Source: Loxodes magnus (taxonomy: Eukaryota > Ciliophora > Karyorelictea > Loxodida > Loxodidae). From it: 64,000 bases of DNA. Below, one piece after another: positions 1-13,804 of this stretch (positions are counted from its first letter, which is position 1; each line of letters starts with the position of its first letter). The translations under genes were made by a program, and so were the position numbers. The stretch lies in assembly GCA_946699065.1 (NCBI GenBank), contig CAMPDV010001539.1, forward strand, positions 45,171 to 109,170, read 5' to 3'. A model generated the notes under the pieces. That model was not told the DNA's origin, did no database searches, and saw nothing but the letters and a program-made list of their open reading frames with translations.

Positions 1-1058
1 ATTAAAAGAACATGTGACTTTAAGAAGTCATTTGTCTAGCTTTATTACTGAAAACCTTGATAGTTTCTCAGAACTTAACTGAAAAGATAGCAATTAGAAT
101 TGCAAATTCCAGTCAACATTTTATTATTTTAAAGACTAAATTCCCTTAAATACCTTAAATTATATAAAACATTAAATAAAATCAATTAATATTAGCTTTA
201 TCTTCTATAACTGTAAAAGCTAATTGTTTAAATAAGAAACAATTAAATCATTTTATACTCTAACTCTATAAACCTAAAACTAATTAAAGTCAGTTAGCTT
301 TAAATTAAGTCTATTAAATAGATTTAATTCTTAAATATAGAAAAAAGAAAAAGAATCTAATGAATCACAATTAAAAGTTAATAAATAGATAAGACAAAGT
401 ATCAAATTGAAAAACAGCTAATTTATACATGCTAAGCATTTCTTAAATTTATTAATTTTAATAGGCTTTGTTGATATCATCTTACTTGATATCCAAATAA
501 ACTTATAAAATAGCCAGATATTTGCTTATTTTTGACATAGCTTAAAATAAATCTAATAATTAAGTCTAAAAGCTTTTATTTTCTATTTAACTGAGAGTAT
601 TTTAAGTTCCTAACTGAAAAACATAATTAAGATACTAATTGTAATACTAATTGAAGAGATTCTACATAATTAAATAAATAATTAGTTTCATAATAAATTC
701 TTCCCTAAAAAAGAAAATCTAAAGAAGACAGTCTTTTAATAAGCTCAAAAAATAGATTTAAACTAAAAAAGCTTTTTATTAGTTAAAGAAGGAAAATGAT
801 TACTATTTAATATACTCTTTTCACTAAAATTTCTTAATCATAAAAATTAAATAAATAAGCAAAAGAAGCTTATTATTCTAATTAAATAAGCTTTAAATAA
901 AGCTTTTAATAATAGTAGAATCATATATCTAATAACATAAAAATATAATAATTTCTATAATTAAGGTAATAATAATTAAGATTATATATATTATATCTAA
1001 TAAAAAGTAAAGCATAAGATAAAATAAAAACTTATTTTAACTAGTTATATTTATTTAA
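1..1058. other. Left flank of the tandem array, no gene seen
   Basis: AT-rich DNA with many short A/T runs. It does not resemble the tail of the 9.2 kb unit that precedes copies 2 and 3, so it appears to be the outer left boundary of the array. No protein motif or RNA gene was recognised on either strand. Confidence 0.5.
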
Positions 1059-1068
1059 ATTGTATTAG

Positions 1069-1618
1069 AATTGGAGACTTAACTTATTAAATAAGAATGA
1101 TTATGATAACTTGCAAATAATAAAGTTTAAGGCATAAATCTAAAAGAAATTAACAGATATTACAAAATTAAAGTCTTAAGATTTTAAAGATTTACTTAAG
1201 CTATTAGAAACTATTTTTTTAAGAGAAAAAGGATTAATTGGGCAGAATAAGTATAAATCACTATAAAATATTCGATAAAGCAAAATCTAAGAAATATAAA
1301 ATAAACAAGAAGAAAGTATTATAATCAGATTAAATTTCATTTAGAGATTCAGAAAAATCTTCAAAAAAGGAAAGGAACGCCTCATTAAATAATTACAAAA
1401 ATGACAAAAAAATAGATATAGAAAAATAATTTAAGACCATAAAAATGAGCTACGGCTTTCAATTCTATAAATGGAAAGAGAAAAATAGAATTTAAAGAAA
1501 GATATTTAATGTAAGAAAAAATATAGGAAATAAGACATAGATAAAGACAACTAATATGAAATCAATCTAGAAAGACAATTTTAATTTTCTCTAATAATAT
1601 CCTGTTAGCATGTACTGA
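1069..1618 (+). pseudogene. Decayed coding stretch A of the unit, copy 1
   Basis: Read with TAA/TAG as Gln, one frame is open from 1,069 to a TGA at 1,402 (about 111 codons). It includes LTDITKLKSQDFKDLLKLL and the Lys/Gln/Ile-rich KSLQNIRQSKIQEIQNKQ. A second frame is open from about 1,270 to TGA 1,616-1,618 and carries FRDSEKSSKKERNASLNN and MSYGFQFYKWKEKNR. The simplest reading is one gene of roughly 180 residues broken by a frameshift near 1,330. Charged, amphipathic composition fits coding DNA, but I recognise no domain. Open length alone is only moderately significant in such AT-rich DNA. Homologous stretches occur in copies 2, 3 and the inverted copy. Confidence 0.4.
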
Positions 1619-2984
1619 TTGAAAGTGTCTGAAGGATTTTTAACAATGATTTCACAAAATTATTTAAGATATCTTAATTTTAACCTAGGAAATTATAAAA
1701 CTTACCTTTGGATATTTGCAAAAACTGAAGAAATGTAAAAAAGATTAAAGCTAGAATATAAATTTTAACTATATTTAATTATTGTTCTTTACAATCTTTA
1801 AAATATAAACTTTATAAATAATAGATAAAAGAAGCACTAACTAATCTATAACTATTTAATGTATTAATTATAAGGAAATGTCTATAGGTAAAATAACAAA
1901 GTATTATAACTAAATAAAGGAAATTAATAATAAAATTAAAGTTAATAATAGCATTAGTAAGCTTATATATGTAATTTAACTAAGGCTTAATAACTATTAC
2001 TAAGAAGCTTAGTATTTTAAAAGTAACTAATAAATTAAATATTCCTTTCTTAAGTTAATCTTAATCAATAGATATCTTATATTACTATCATTACTATTTA
2101 TTTTAATAGCATATTATATTTTACTTATTAAACTATATTTCCATTAAAATAATTGAATGAACTACATTAGCTGATAGCTATCTTAAAATATTAGAAAGAT
2201 ACTAAAGATTTTAAAATAAAATATATGAAATACTGTGCTTGATACACAGTTAGAATAATTAAATAAAATAATTATAGATATAATCACTAATATAACAAAC
2301 AATTATTAATTCTTTTACCTCAAGTATTTAAATAGTGTCTTAAATTTGGTTGTTAGTTTGATTAATAGAATCTACAGTTAAGCCTTAATTATTTATGTGG
2401 TTGTCTCACAAGAAAGAATTTAAATAAAAATAAGAAATACTTATAAATTTAGAGAAACAAATAAAAATATAAAACTTAGAATATTAAAACCTAACTGGTG
2501 ATTATTATTTCTATAGAGCTAATATCTTCCTTTAATTTTAAGAATATTTTTATTTAATTATATTAATATATTTAAATAACTTTAATTATCTCTTAACTTT
2601 AATATTACTCTAAAAATTTGCTTTAGACGTAATCTAGCTTAATAACTTTTTTAATTCTAATTAATTTTAAAATTCGAAAATCAAATAAAATGGATAATAT
2701 TCAAACTAAAACATAGAAAAACTAACCCTCAGCAAAAGGTAAAGACTAGCAACCATTTAGAAAATAAAGAAGGGATGAAAGATTAATCTTTCTATTTAAA
2801 ATAACTAAATTGATAGAAGATTCTTACTCTATAGTCCATCTGATACTTTTACTATTAAAAATACTATGAAAGTTTAATCTAAGTAAAAAGAGCTTTAGCT
2901 AAAATAGAATTAGGAGATTGAGGAAAAACTTTAGTGAATTTTCTTCTGATTGATCAAGATGAATTACATTTTATCTCCGGGAAA

Positions 2985-4570
2985 AGAATCTCCTTAAAAG
3001 CATAATTTTATAATATTAAAGAGAAGGAAAGCAAATAGATTGGAACTATCTTTAGATCAAAAAATACTTAAAGGCAAAAGGGGATAAGGCCTGAAAATTT
3101 TAATAGGAGTAGAATTAAGTTAATGACTTTAGGATGAGTTAATCTTAGCAAACATTGAAAGAGCCAAAGGTTTTGTCAAATTTTGAGACATTTTAGAAGA
3201 GTCTGAATTTTCCATACCAATTAAAATTCTGAAAACCACTAAGACTTCCTGTTGATACTAAATTAAACTGAATCTCATTAAGTTCATAAAAAAGTAGAGT
3301 TTATGCATATCTTATAGCAAATAAAGAATACTGTAAGTATTATTTATTTAGATCCTAGAAAAATATCTTCTTATTCTCGAACTTGCCAAGCTTTTTGATC
3401 TTAAAAGTTCAAGAGGCTTAGTTCTATAAAAGCTGAAAAAATAGCAGCTACAAAATCAAAAAGCAATTAAGAGCTTAAAACGGATTCTAAGAGATAATTT
3501 ATAGCTTAGCAGCAAAATTTAAATAAATTTAAAGAGACATTAGAAAAGCAACTCTTTCTTTTTAACAAGCTAGACTTCAAGTGCTCTTAATTCCTCACAA
3601 GTAATTTTGAATTTTTTAAGTTAATTTATAAAGTACAGATCTAATTAATAAAGTAGAGAAAACTTAGTAAAGATAGAGATATTAAAGCTTGGCAGAAAAA
3701 ATTATAAGTGTAAGTGAAACTTGTAAGTTTCTTTGTAAATTCTAAAGAATTAAGAAAAAAAAATTCATGGGTCCGAGTGCTAGGGATAGAATTGATAGGT
3801 TGAAATAGTTAGCATGATTACTTTAGAAAAATTGCCGACTGAAAATAGTCACTAGCTAAATATGAAGAAGAAAACTCTATTGTTTCTTTAATAAACTTAA
3901 GAAACATCTGGATTATTACCTTAGCATAAAAAAGAAATTTACCTTGAATAAATATGGAATAGTCAGTAGCTTTAAACAAGCACTAAAAGATTAAAGCAAA
4001 CTAAATTAGAATTTTTAACATTCAAGCTTAAACTTACGTTAAGATTATATACGTTAGTTCTAAGAAGTTTGATTGCTGATCCTTGAGAAATAAAATTAAT
4101 ATTGCTGACAATAACTGGCAAGACTCTAAATAATTGAATCGGGTTTGGGAGTTTATCTATTAAAAGATATATGAAGCTTACTTAAAAAAGACATAAATAA
4201 CTAAAAAATTTAACTTAGAGAAAAGTGTATGGCTTCAGCTTTATATTACTAGAAAATAGAAAAAAGTACTCAGTTTACTATAAGAATATTCTGGCAAGGT
4301 GGAAACATGTCAATTAGTACAAAATTAGAAAAGACTGAACAAAAAATTGACTAAACAAAAAATTTAGAAACAACTGCTTCAGCGATTTTTAATGGCTACG
4401 ACTAAAATAGAAACTTATCTACTAGGAGTTGAAGATAATTAGCCACTAACTCCATAAAATACTTGAGGCCTCGAGAAGATTAGCTTCAGTAAATTCAGCC
4501 AAAAAAAAAGTAAAAAATAAATCATACAAAATAAAAAGAGCATATTATTCCTGGTGTCTAAATACATGTG
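2985..4570 (+). pseudogene. Decayed coding stretch B of the unit, copy 1
   Basis: This block is less AT-rich than its flanks and reads as protein in several successive frames. Examples are DWNYLQIKKYLKAKGDKA near 3,037, an open run of 153 codons from 3,256 to TGA 3,715-3,717 with LLILELAKLFDLKSSRG, NKYGIVSSFKQALKDQS near 3,950, and VWEFIYQKIYEAYLKK followed by EKSVWLQLYITRKQKK near 4,150-4,260. At least four frame changes or TGA codons interrupt it. Composition is rich in K, Q, L, N and S, as in ciliate proteins. I could not assign a family. The inverted copy and copy 3 carry the same stretch with independent changes. Confidence 0.45.
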
Positions 4571-5869
4571 AATAACTCAGGGATACTTTTAGAAAAAGCT
4601 TAAAAATAAATTAACGAGATATGGTCACTTAATTAGATAGATCTGAAAAAATATCTTGCTTTAATTTAATCCATAGCTTAAATTAGATCAAGGACTGAAA
4701 ATTATAAAAGTAAGTTTATCATTTTGATTGAATTACGCAAAATCTTTAAAAGATTTAATAATCATGCATAAATTCTTAAATAAATTTTTTAAAGTTGCTC
4801 GAAAACATCTTTTAGCTTTAAAACTTTAGGACTAATTCCTTTAAGATTGGTTATTAAATAATAGCATTAATTTTAATTATTAATATATTAGTTTTAGAAG
4901 CATTTTACTTACTCTTTTAACTAAACTTATATAACTCTTAGATTTCTTTTATATTAGTAGCTTTATCTACCTATTTTAAATAATCTACCAGTCTAATATT
5001 AAACATATAATTAGTATAATTGTAAGATTAATTAGCTTAAGATATTATAAAGCTACTTATTAATATTCCTACTAATCAATATTACTAACTACTCTAATAC
5101 TCTAGTCATCCTTTAAAATCAAATCTATTATCTACCTATTACCAAATTATTTAACACTTTAACCAAAAAAATCTAATTTTGGAACTAAAATTAATTAGCT
5201 ATAATGAAAAAGCAAGACTGACTTACAAATAATTATTATAAATTATTAACCTGGAATACAATCTTCTTTATGCTTAAAATATAAGCTATAAAGGTACAAG
5301 AAATTTAGATATTTAAAATAATTCTTTGAAGCAAAATTAGTTGAAATATATGAAGAGTAGATATAATGAGAGGGTTATTCTTTTCTAATTAATACAAATT
5401 TATTAAGACTAAACATAAAATTAAGGAATAAGCAAGTCTATTAAGATAAGCTTATATTTAAGTTTTATTTACTTAGCCTATATTTATGTTAATAAATTAC
5501 AGTATCTATCAATTATAACATTTACATAATATTATCATATCTTCTTAAAATTATAAACTCTTTATACTCATCTAATATTGATATACTTATAAGATACAAA
5601 TAAATAGTAAAATTAATATTAAAGTCTACAACTCTTTTATTTAAAAAGGCGGGAGATTTAGTTAAAGATAGCATTCAAAAATTAACAATAGAGTGTCTTT
5701 GTATTTATTAAAGATAATTAATAATTAGATACTTCTTAATTATATTAGCTTTTAACTATTTCCTCTTCATCTTTTGCTTTTTATTTAAATACATACTAAC
5801 TTAAATAGCAAGCTATTAGATAAGTAGCTACTTTTTTGTTAGTTTTATCCTTCTTCATAGCTTTATTAC

Positions 5870-6640
5870 TTTATAACTTTTCCTCAATTTTTAGATTAAG
5901 ATTCTATTAATATAAGCGCTAAATTCTTATGAATCAATCTTAAATCACTTCAACCAATCTAGGTAAAATTTTACATTTTCCAAGATATTACAGAAAAGAG
6001 CATGTTTAATAGTGCTGAATGAACAAGTTTATTTTAATTTGTTTACTTCAAATGCATCTAGTTTTGTTAAATGGAATATTCTTCCCTTTATGTTATAAAG
6101 CTTTAAAATTTTCTATTATTTGGTAATTCCAAAATCATTGACTTCTACAAAAGTGTTTCTTCTACCAATTTGCATTGCAAGGAAAGTTACTTCATGACCG
6201 AATAAATAAAGCGATATTAAGAGTAGTGGTATTAAAAGAAAGTAGCCTCCCATTTATTTTGTACTCCTTCGTCGCTCTACGTGTCAGACTAGAGTCAAAC
6301 TCAACAGGATCTTTTTTCTCATCTGATCATGTCAAGCCCGTTCCCTTGGCTGGTTGTTTATTAATATGTCTGAGTTAGAATAATCAAAGTTCTTAACACT
6401 TCTAAAATATTTGATTCTTCCTGCAAAGTTCCTTGAAGAACTGGCAGTTACTCTTTTAATAGATCCTTATTAATAAATGTGAGAAAGTTCTACTTTCTTC
6501 TAGAAAATAAATAAAGCAGTGGTTTGCAAGAATAACTTGGATTCTTTTAAACTTCTAATAATTACCATGTATTTGGCATATCTTAATAAAAGATTTCTTA
6601 GTTTGAGTTGATAATTTAAAATTAATTTAATTACAGTTGA
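5870..6640 (-). pseudogene. Nuclear LSU (26S/28S) rRNA gene fragment, copy 1
   Basis: The minus strand from 6,353 downward reads CCAGCCAAGGGAACGGGCTT, then CCTGTTGAGTTTGACTCTAG and TCTGACACG, later TGGGAGGC and ACCACTACTCTTA. These are the strongly conserved eukaryotic LSU rRNA segments in their normal order and spacing. Upstream, GAGTAACTGCCAGTTCTTCA (near 6,460) sits where the conserved GAGTAACTATGACTCTCTTA belongs. Weaker matches continue to about 6,640 on one side and to an AAAAGTTA near 5,880 on the other. Many C-to-T and G-to-A-like changes and indels rule out a functional rRNA. A 67-codon standard-code ORF on the plus strand (6,175-6,378) is only its antisense shadow. Comparison is against LSU sequence I remember, so boundaries are approximate. 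Confidence 0.85.
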
Positions 6641-8018
6641 ATTAAAAATTAGGTTTAACTTTAGTAGAGTTGTTCTTGACACCTAAAATAATGATGGTTA
6701 ATTAATAAGGTAAAAAATAGGTAAATATGATATAATTAAATAGATTGAATTAAGAATTTGAAATAGATCTAGCATATATGGATATACACTTGAATATTAG
6801 ATATCTGTAATTATAATTTGATAGTTTATATTCTTATAGTATCTATTAATAATCATAGAGTTGCTTATTAATTATACAATTGCTTTAATAAAGCTAAATA
6901 GTTTAGAAGCTTATAATTATTTTTTAAGAATCTTGATAGTTATTAAATTATTTACAGCTAGTATATTTAACTAAATTATCTCTTACTCTCTTATAATATC
7001 AGCGTTGTTATGTTTTATGTAGTTATAGAATCTTTTAAATTTAATGACTATCTTATTATTATTAACTATAGATATACTTCAGATTAAAACCTATTTTATA
7101 AATATCTCTTTAATTAATTCTTAAAAATAGAGTAATTGAAAACTAGGTTAGTTATATCAATGTATATTAATGCTAGTTAGATTATAAAATAGCAATAAAG
7201 CTATTTATTTTAAATATAATATAAGATACTAATTAATATAGTATAACTAAGATTAATAAATGTAATACTATAATTAACTAATATTAGCTTACCATATACT
7301 ATAGAGACTATTATTATACACATAGTTATTTATTTTTATATTTAGTTAGTTTATGATATTCTATTATTAGCTATTATTAGAAGTCTAACTTTTATCAATT
7401 CATATCATTTATTCATTATTTACTTTTAACCATTTCTTCTCTTTTTCACATCTTTTAACATTTTTCAACCTACCACTTAAAAATATCAACCCTATTATTT
7501 TTACTATTATTAGGCAAATTATAACAGTAAAACAAACCAATTACTCAGTTTTAACAAAACTATCAATTATGTTTTAAATATATAGATAAGTAGAAGTCTA
7601 TTCAGAGACTTTAAATTACTATCAACCATTCAAATAATCTAATTAAGCTTTAGGACTAGATTCTAGGATAAAATAGAGTCAAGTCATAAAAAACATTCAT
7701 TAAGACAACAACCAAAAGATAAAGAAACTTTATTATAATATGACAAAGGCTTTAATCATTTAAAATTTGAAATCTAAAGGTAGAAAGTAACTATGCTTAA
7801 GACAAAAAATTATAATCAGTAAGTAAATACTTTAAGAAGATATCATTCCAAAATTATCTTACTACCTGATTTAGTGGAGACAAAATCCCTTGTGTTGTTA
7901 GAAAAATACAAGATGAAATAAGTGTTTCAGTAAAGCATCATAAGCTAAAGTCTAAGTTTAGAAACTAATTTTAAAAGAGGAAAAATATAAGTAATTTGGA
8001 GAAACAAAAAGAAATTAT

Positions 8019-8372
8019 ATGACTGCAGAAAGCGTAACGTTTAACCAAGACAAGCTTACATTCGCAAGGATTTTTATTTAAATAAATGGAAAATCAGGAG
8101 TTATGATTAAAGTTAAGAGATACTAAAAATAATAATTAAAAAAGAAGTTGTAAGAACTAAGGAAACAACTTAGTTCTCCTAAATAAAAATAAAATAGCTA
8201 GAAATATTCCAACGCGACATTCGAATTGAATAAAAATAGCATAAAAACTCATAATGAAAGAGATCTCTTTAAATTAAATGAAAAATAAGCAGAAATTGAA
8301 GAGTAATTTGCAAGAGGATGCTTAGATAATTAAAAAATGCAGAAACTTAAACTGTTTAAGGATTTTCTCTGA
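8019..8372 (+). CDS. Coding stretch C, 117-residue open frame, copy 1
   Basis: ATG at 8,019 to TGA at 8,370 is open under the ciliate code (118 codons). It begins MTAESVTFNQDKLTFARIFI and continues with a basic Gln/Lys-rich helix (KKKLQELRKQLSS) and an acidic segment (LNEKQAEIEEQFARG). Composition is typical of a soluble ciliate protein. Frames up- and downstream also look coding (DKIPCVVRKIQDEISVSVKH near 7,880-7,935 and SCNKQLKAKDINQALTKIKS near 8,390-8,450), so this may be the middle of a longer gene broken by frameshifts. No family recognised. In copy 2 an additional T near 17,275 shifts the frame. Confidence 0.45.
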
Positions 8373-8529
8373 TTTTATTTGAAATTTCTTGTAATAAACA
8401 ACTGAAAGCTAAAGATATTAATTAAGCTTTAACTAAAATCAAGTCAGAAAGAAAAAAAGATATTTCTAGAATTTAAAAAGCAAGAAGAGAAACGTGAATG
8501 TATCATCGAAGATCCTTACTTAGATAATG

Positions 8530-10284
8530 CTAATAGCTTACTTTATAAAGCATTATATTAATTATATAAAATTTTATTTATATTATATTGATAACTTGAT
8601 ATTTAGTATTAATCATACAGGCCAAAAAATTACAGTTCTTGCCTTAATTTAAGCTTAGATTATTATTATATTGATACCTTCAACTTAATTAAGATGAATT
8701 AAACATATATTAGAATGAGATTGTAGTATTATTATTTGCTTTACTAATAATCACAATAAATATTATAAATATATCTTGTACATACTTATTATAATCTCTC
8801 TAAAACTAATTTAAATCAAGATATCCTCTTTATAAATAATAAAACTGGATACAACTGTATCTTTAAGGATATACTTGTAATTTGCAAATTTTTTATTTAG
8901 TTGCTTTAATTTTATTGGATATTCTAATTTAATTAAGTCTAATTAAAAGATTTTATAACCATCCTATTATTACCTTAATAATTTCAGTTTTTTTTGAGGA
9001 TCTAAACTTATATTAAAGATCTGCAAATTTCAGCTTAAGTATTTATTTTGGTTTAGTGATTTATTCTTTTAAACTTATTTTAAAGCTGACTATTGATGAA
9101 ATGGTATTTCAATTATTTTATATTATTTTAGACTATTTTTCTTGCTTAATTTAATTTTAACTTGGTTTAAATAAATCTCTTACCTGTCCTCCCTTGTATC
9201 TTTCATTAAATATCTTCCTTAAGATTTGTTTTAAGATTTCAATTTATCAAACTAAATTGTTTTAATAATCTTTTTCATAATTCTTTTATTCTTTCTTTAA
9301 TTAGATCTTGCTTATATTTATAATTCAAGAGTTATTTTTAGTTTCTCTTAAAGGTTTTTCCACTATGCAAGAAAAAATAAGATTGATAGTTCTATCTAAT
9401 AGTTTGTTCTTACCACTTACTATTTACTTTTAGAGAGCATTTTCTCATTTTATAACTCTTTATTTGAACATTATACTTATTCTGTTAGATTAGTCTCTCG
9501 ATTCTAGTATCTTTCTTCCTATCCAATAGCTTCGATAAATTCTTTAAATAGGAAAATTTAAATTTTTGGTATGTTGAATATCTTACTCTTGATTTAAGGG
9601 TTTTTTGATTTGACTAGGTGTAACTTAAGTTTGGTTGATTTTGATGGTGATTTTCTAATCTTAGGGAGAATTTGTTGTGTTACTGAGGTTGTACTGTTAG
9701 AAATAGGATTGTATAGAAGTGAAACCTCAACAGGCCGGAACATCAAGAACTCAAAAATTAAAAATAACTAAGAGGGAGTTGAGGTGGAAAAAGGAATAGT
9801 TTAAGATCATAATATAGATAGGAATAATGTCTTAAGCTTACAAGTTAAATTTGATTTATCTAATAATTTTTAATTTATTGAATTATTTAGAATAAGATCA
9901 TTAGCTTGCTTGATTATCTTTCAAACATTATTTAAATTTTAATCTTCTAGTTATAAGCATTAAACCAAAATAATAGAATCATATTAATATAAATAAGAGG
10001 TTTATTAAAATAATAATAATGAGACTAAAGTTTAGATAAAGAGAGTTAGTATAATTTAAGGATAATGTAAATAATAATTAATTGACTATTAAGCTAAAAG
10101 TACTTCTATTATTAATATATTAATATATCTTTAATTTAATATATATCTTAATTAAATTAAAGAAAACTTCCTTCTTCACTTTAATTAAAGAATAGAAGAC
10201 TTAACTGGGAGCAATCAAAGTTTGAATGCCTTAGAAATTTTAATTAAAATATTATCTGCGTCTAAACTAAATGAGAAACTATTC
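8530..10284. other. Tail of the repeat unit, no gene seen (copy 1; copy 2 at 18,008-19,763)
   Basis: AT-rich DNA with a short T/G-richer patch (about 9,596-9,720). It is repeated at 18,008-19,763 with about one difference per 50-100 bases, and partly in inverted form at 41,060-41,490. No convincing protein or RNA signal. Confidence 0.5.
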
Positions 10285-10293
10285 TAAAATTAG

Positions 10294-10852
10294 AATTGGA
10301 GACTTAGCTTATTAAATAAGAATGATTATGATAACTTGCAATAAAGAAAGCCCAAATCATAAATCTAAAAGAAATTAACAGATATTACTAAATTAAAATC
10401 TTAAGACTTTAAAGATTTACTGAAGCTATTAAAACTATTTTTTAAGAGAAAAAAGATTAATTGGGCAGAATAAGTATAAATCACTATAAAATATTCGATA
10501 AAGCAAAATCTAAGAAATATAAAATAAGCAAGAAGAAAGTATTATAATCAGATTAAATTTCATTTAGAAATCCAAAAAAAATTTCAAAAAAAGAAAGGAA
10601 CGCCTCATTAAATAATTACGAAAATGACAAAAAAATGATATAGAAGAATAATTTAAGACCATAAAAATGAGCTACATCTTTCAATTCTATAAATGGAAAG
10701 AGAAAAATAGAATTAAAGAGAGATATTTAATGTAATAAAAAATAAGAAATAAGACATAGATAAAGATAACTAAAATGAAATCAATCTAGAAAGCCAATTT
10801 TAATTTTCTCTAGTCAAATTTTGTTAGCCTGTACTGATTGAAAGTGTCTGAA
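10294..10852 (+). pseudogene. Decayed coding stretch A, copy 2
   Basis: This copy matches 1,069-1,618. It shares LTDITKLKSQDFKDLLKLL, then reads LKLFFKRKKINWAEQVQ because it has six instead of seven T residues in the run corresponding to 1,213-1,219, and stays open to a TGA in the run MTKK. The homopolymer difference shifts frame relative to copy 1, so at least one of the two copies is frameshifted, or the run length is a sequencing error. No domain recognised. Confidence 0.35.
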
Positions 10853-12218
10853 GGATTTTTAACAATGATTTAACAAAATTATTTAAGATATCTTAATTTT
10901 AACCTAGGAAATTATAAAACTTATATTTGTATCTTGCAAAAGCTGAAGAAATATAAAAAAGATAAATGCCAGAATATAAATTTTTAATTTAACTATATTT
11001 AAATTATTATTCTTAGCATTCTTTAAAATATAAACTTTATAAATAATAGATAAAAGAAGCACTAACTAATCTATAACTACTAAATGTATTTAATTATAAG
11101 GAAATGTCTATAGCTAAAATAATAAAGTATTATATCTAAATAAAGGAATCTAATAATTAAATTAAAGTTAATAATGGCTTTAGTAAGCTTATATATGTAA
11201 TTTAACTAAGGCTAAATAATTAATACTAAGAAGCTTAGTATTTAAAAAATAACTAATAAATTAAATATTCCTTTCTTAAGTTAATCTTAATCAATAGATA
11301 TCTTATATTACTATTATTACTATTTATTTAATTACCATATTATCTATATTTTACTTATTAAACCACATTCCATTAAAATAATTGAATAAACTACATTAGC
11401 TGATAACTATCTTAAAATATTAGAAAGATACTAAAGATTTTAAAATAAAATATATGAAATACTGTGCTTGATACACAGCTAGAATAATTAAATAAAATAA
11501 TTATAGATATAATCACTAATATAACAAACAATTATTAATTTATTTACCTCAAGTATTTAAATAGTGTCTTAAATTTGGATGTAAGATTGATTAATAGAAG
11601 CTACAGTTAAACCTTAATTATTTATGTGGTTGGCTCATAAGAAAGAATTAAAATAAAAATAAGAAATACTTATAAATTTAGAATAACAAACACAAAAATA
11701 AAACTTAGAATATTAAAACTAGAACGGTGATTATTATTTCTATAGAGCTAAGATCTTCCTTTAATTTTAAGAATATTTTTTATTTAATTATATTAATATA
11801 TTTAAATAACTTTAATTATCTCTTAACTTTAATATTACTCTATTAATTTGCTTTAGATGTAATCTAGCTTATAACTTTTTTAATTCTAGTTAATTTTAAA
11901 ATTCGAAAATCAAATAAAATGGTTAATATTCAAACTAAAACATAGAAACACTAGCCCACAGCAAAAAAGTAAAGATTTGCCAATATTTGAAAATAAAGAA
12001 GAGATGAAAGATTAATCTTTCTATTTAAAATAACTAAATTGATAGAAGATTCTTATTCTATAGTCCATCTGATAGTTTTGCAATTAAAAATATTAGAAAG
12101 ACCCAATCTAAGTAAAAGAGCTGGAGCTCAAATAGAATTAGGAAATCAAGAGATGTCTTCAGCGTATTTGCTTCTAATTAATCAAAGATTAAATTACCTT
12201 TGATCTCCAAGAAAAAAA

Positions 12219-13804
12219 GGAATCTCCTTAAAAGCATAATTTTATAATATTAAAGAGAAGGAAAGCAAATAGATTGGAACTATCTTTAGATCAAAAAATA
12301 CTTAAAGGCAAAAGGGGATAAGGCCTGAAAATTTTAATAGGAGTAGAATTAAGTTAATGACTTTAGGATGAGTTAATCTTAGCAAACATTGAAAGAGCCA
12401 AAGGTTTTGTCAAATTTTGAGACATTTTAGAAGAGTCTGAATTTTCCATACCAATTAAAATTCTGAAAACCACTAAGACTTCCTGTTGATACTAAATTAA
12501 ACTGAATCTCATTAAGTTCATAAAAAAGTAGAGTTTATGCATATCTTATAGCAAATAAAGAATACTGTAAGTATTATTTATTTAGATCCTAGAAAAATAT
12601 CTTCTTATTCTCGAACTTGCCAAGCTTTTTGATCTTAAAAGTTCAAGAGGCTTAGTTCTATAAAAGCTGAAAAAATAGCAGCTACAAAATCAAAAAGCAA
12701 TTAAGAGCTTAAAACGGATTCTAAGAGATAATTTATAGCTTAGCAGCAAAATTTAAATAAATTTAAAGAGACATTAGAAAAGCAACTCTTTCTTTTTAAC
12801 AAGCTAGACTTCAAGTGCTCTTAATTCCTCACAAGTAATTTTGAATTTTTTAAGTTAATTTATAAAGTACAGATCTAATTAATAAAGTAGAGAAAACTTA
12901 GTAAAGATAGAGATATTAAAGCTTGGCAGAAAAAATTATAAGTGTAAGTGAAACTTGTAAGTTTCTTTGTAAATTCTAAAGAATTAAGAAAAAAAAATTC
13001 ATGGGTCCGAGTGCTAGGGATAGAATTGATAGGTTGAAATAGTTAGCATGATTACTTTAGAAAAATTGCCGACTGAAAATAGTCACTAGCTAAATATGAA
13101 GAAGAAAACTCTATTGTTTCTTTAATAAACTTAAGAAACATCTGGATTATTACCTTAGCATAAAAAAGAAATTTACCTTGAATAAATATGGAATAGTCAG
13201 TAGCTTTAAACAAGCACTAAAAGATTAAAGCAAACTAAATTAGAATTTTTAACATTCAAGCTTAAACTTACGTTAAGATTATATACGTTAGTTCTAAGAA
13301 GTTTGATTGCTGATCCTTGAGAAATAAAATTAATATTGCTGACAATAACTGGCAAGACTCTAAATAATTGAATCGGGTTTGGGAGTTTATCTATTAAAAG
13401 ATATATGAAGCTTACTTAAAAAAGACATAAATAACTAAAAAATTTAACTTAGAGAAAAGTGTATGGCTTCAGCTTTATATTACTAGAAAATAGAAAAAAG
13501 TACTCAGTTTACTATAAGAATATTCTGGCAAGGTGGAAACATGTCAATTAGTACAAAATTAGAAAAGACTGAACAAAAAATTGACTAAACAAAAAATTTA
13601 GAAACAACTGCTTCAGCGATTTTTAATGGCTACGACTAAAATAGAAACTTATCTACTAGGAGTTGAAGATAATTAGCCACTAACTCCATAAAATACTTGA
13701 GGCCTCGAGAAGATTAGCTTCAGTAAATTCAGCCAAAAAAAAAGTAAAAAATAAATCATACAAAATAAAAAGAGCATATTATTCCTGGTGTCTAAATACA
13801 TGTG
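12219..13804 (+). pseudogene. Decayed coding stretch B, copy 2
   Basis: Reads identically to 2,985-4,570 as far as I could follow, including the positions of the interrupting TGA codons. The lesions therefore predate the duplication or were copied by conversion. Product unknown. Confidence 0.45.

Larger units (their letters stand above)
1059..10284 (+). repeat. 9.2 kb tandem unit, copy 1
   Basis: Head-to-tail repeat unit. It opens with a stretch containing ggagacttaacttattaaat that recurs near 10,297 and 19,777. The offset to copy 2 is about 9,225 at the head and 9,234 in the middle, so small indels have accumulated. Contents in order: decayed coding stretch A (1,069-1,618), a spacer, coding stretch B (2,985-4,570), an antisense LSU rRNA fragment (5,870-6,640), an AT-rich spacer, coding stretch C (about 7,850-8,525), and a tail without recognisable genes (8,530-10,284). 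Between 2,985 and 7,767 I saw no difference from copy 2; the head (1,059-2,980) shows frequent substitutions and indels. Confidence 0.93.

Noticed and set aside
1069-1618. A single 190-codon open frame through coding stretch A of copy 1
   Set aside because: On checking coordinates the two halves are in different registers (codon starts 1,069 and 1,616 differ by a non-multiple of three), so a frameshift is needed.
6175-6378. 67-codon plus-strand ORF, repeated at 15,409 and, changed, at 25,018
   Set aside because: It is the antisense of conserved LSU rRNA. Its apparent conservation between copies is rRNA homology, and the third copy does not preserve the reading.
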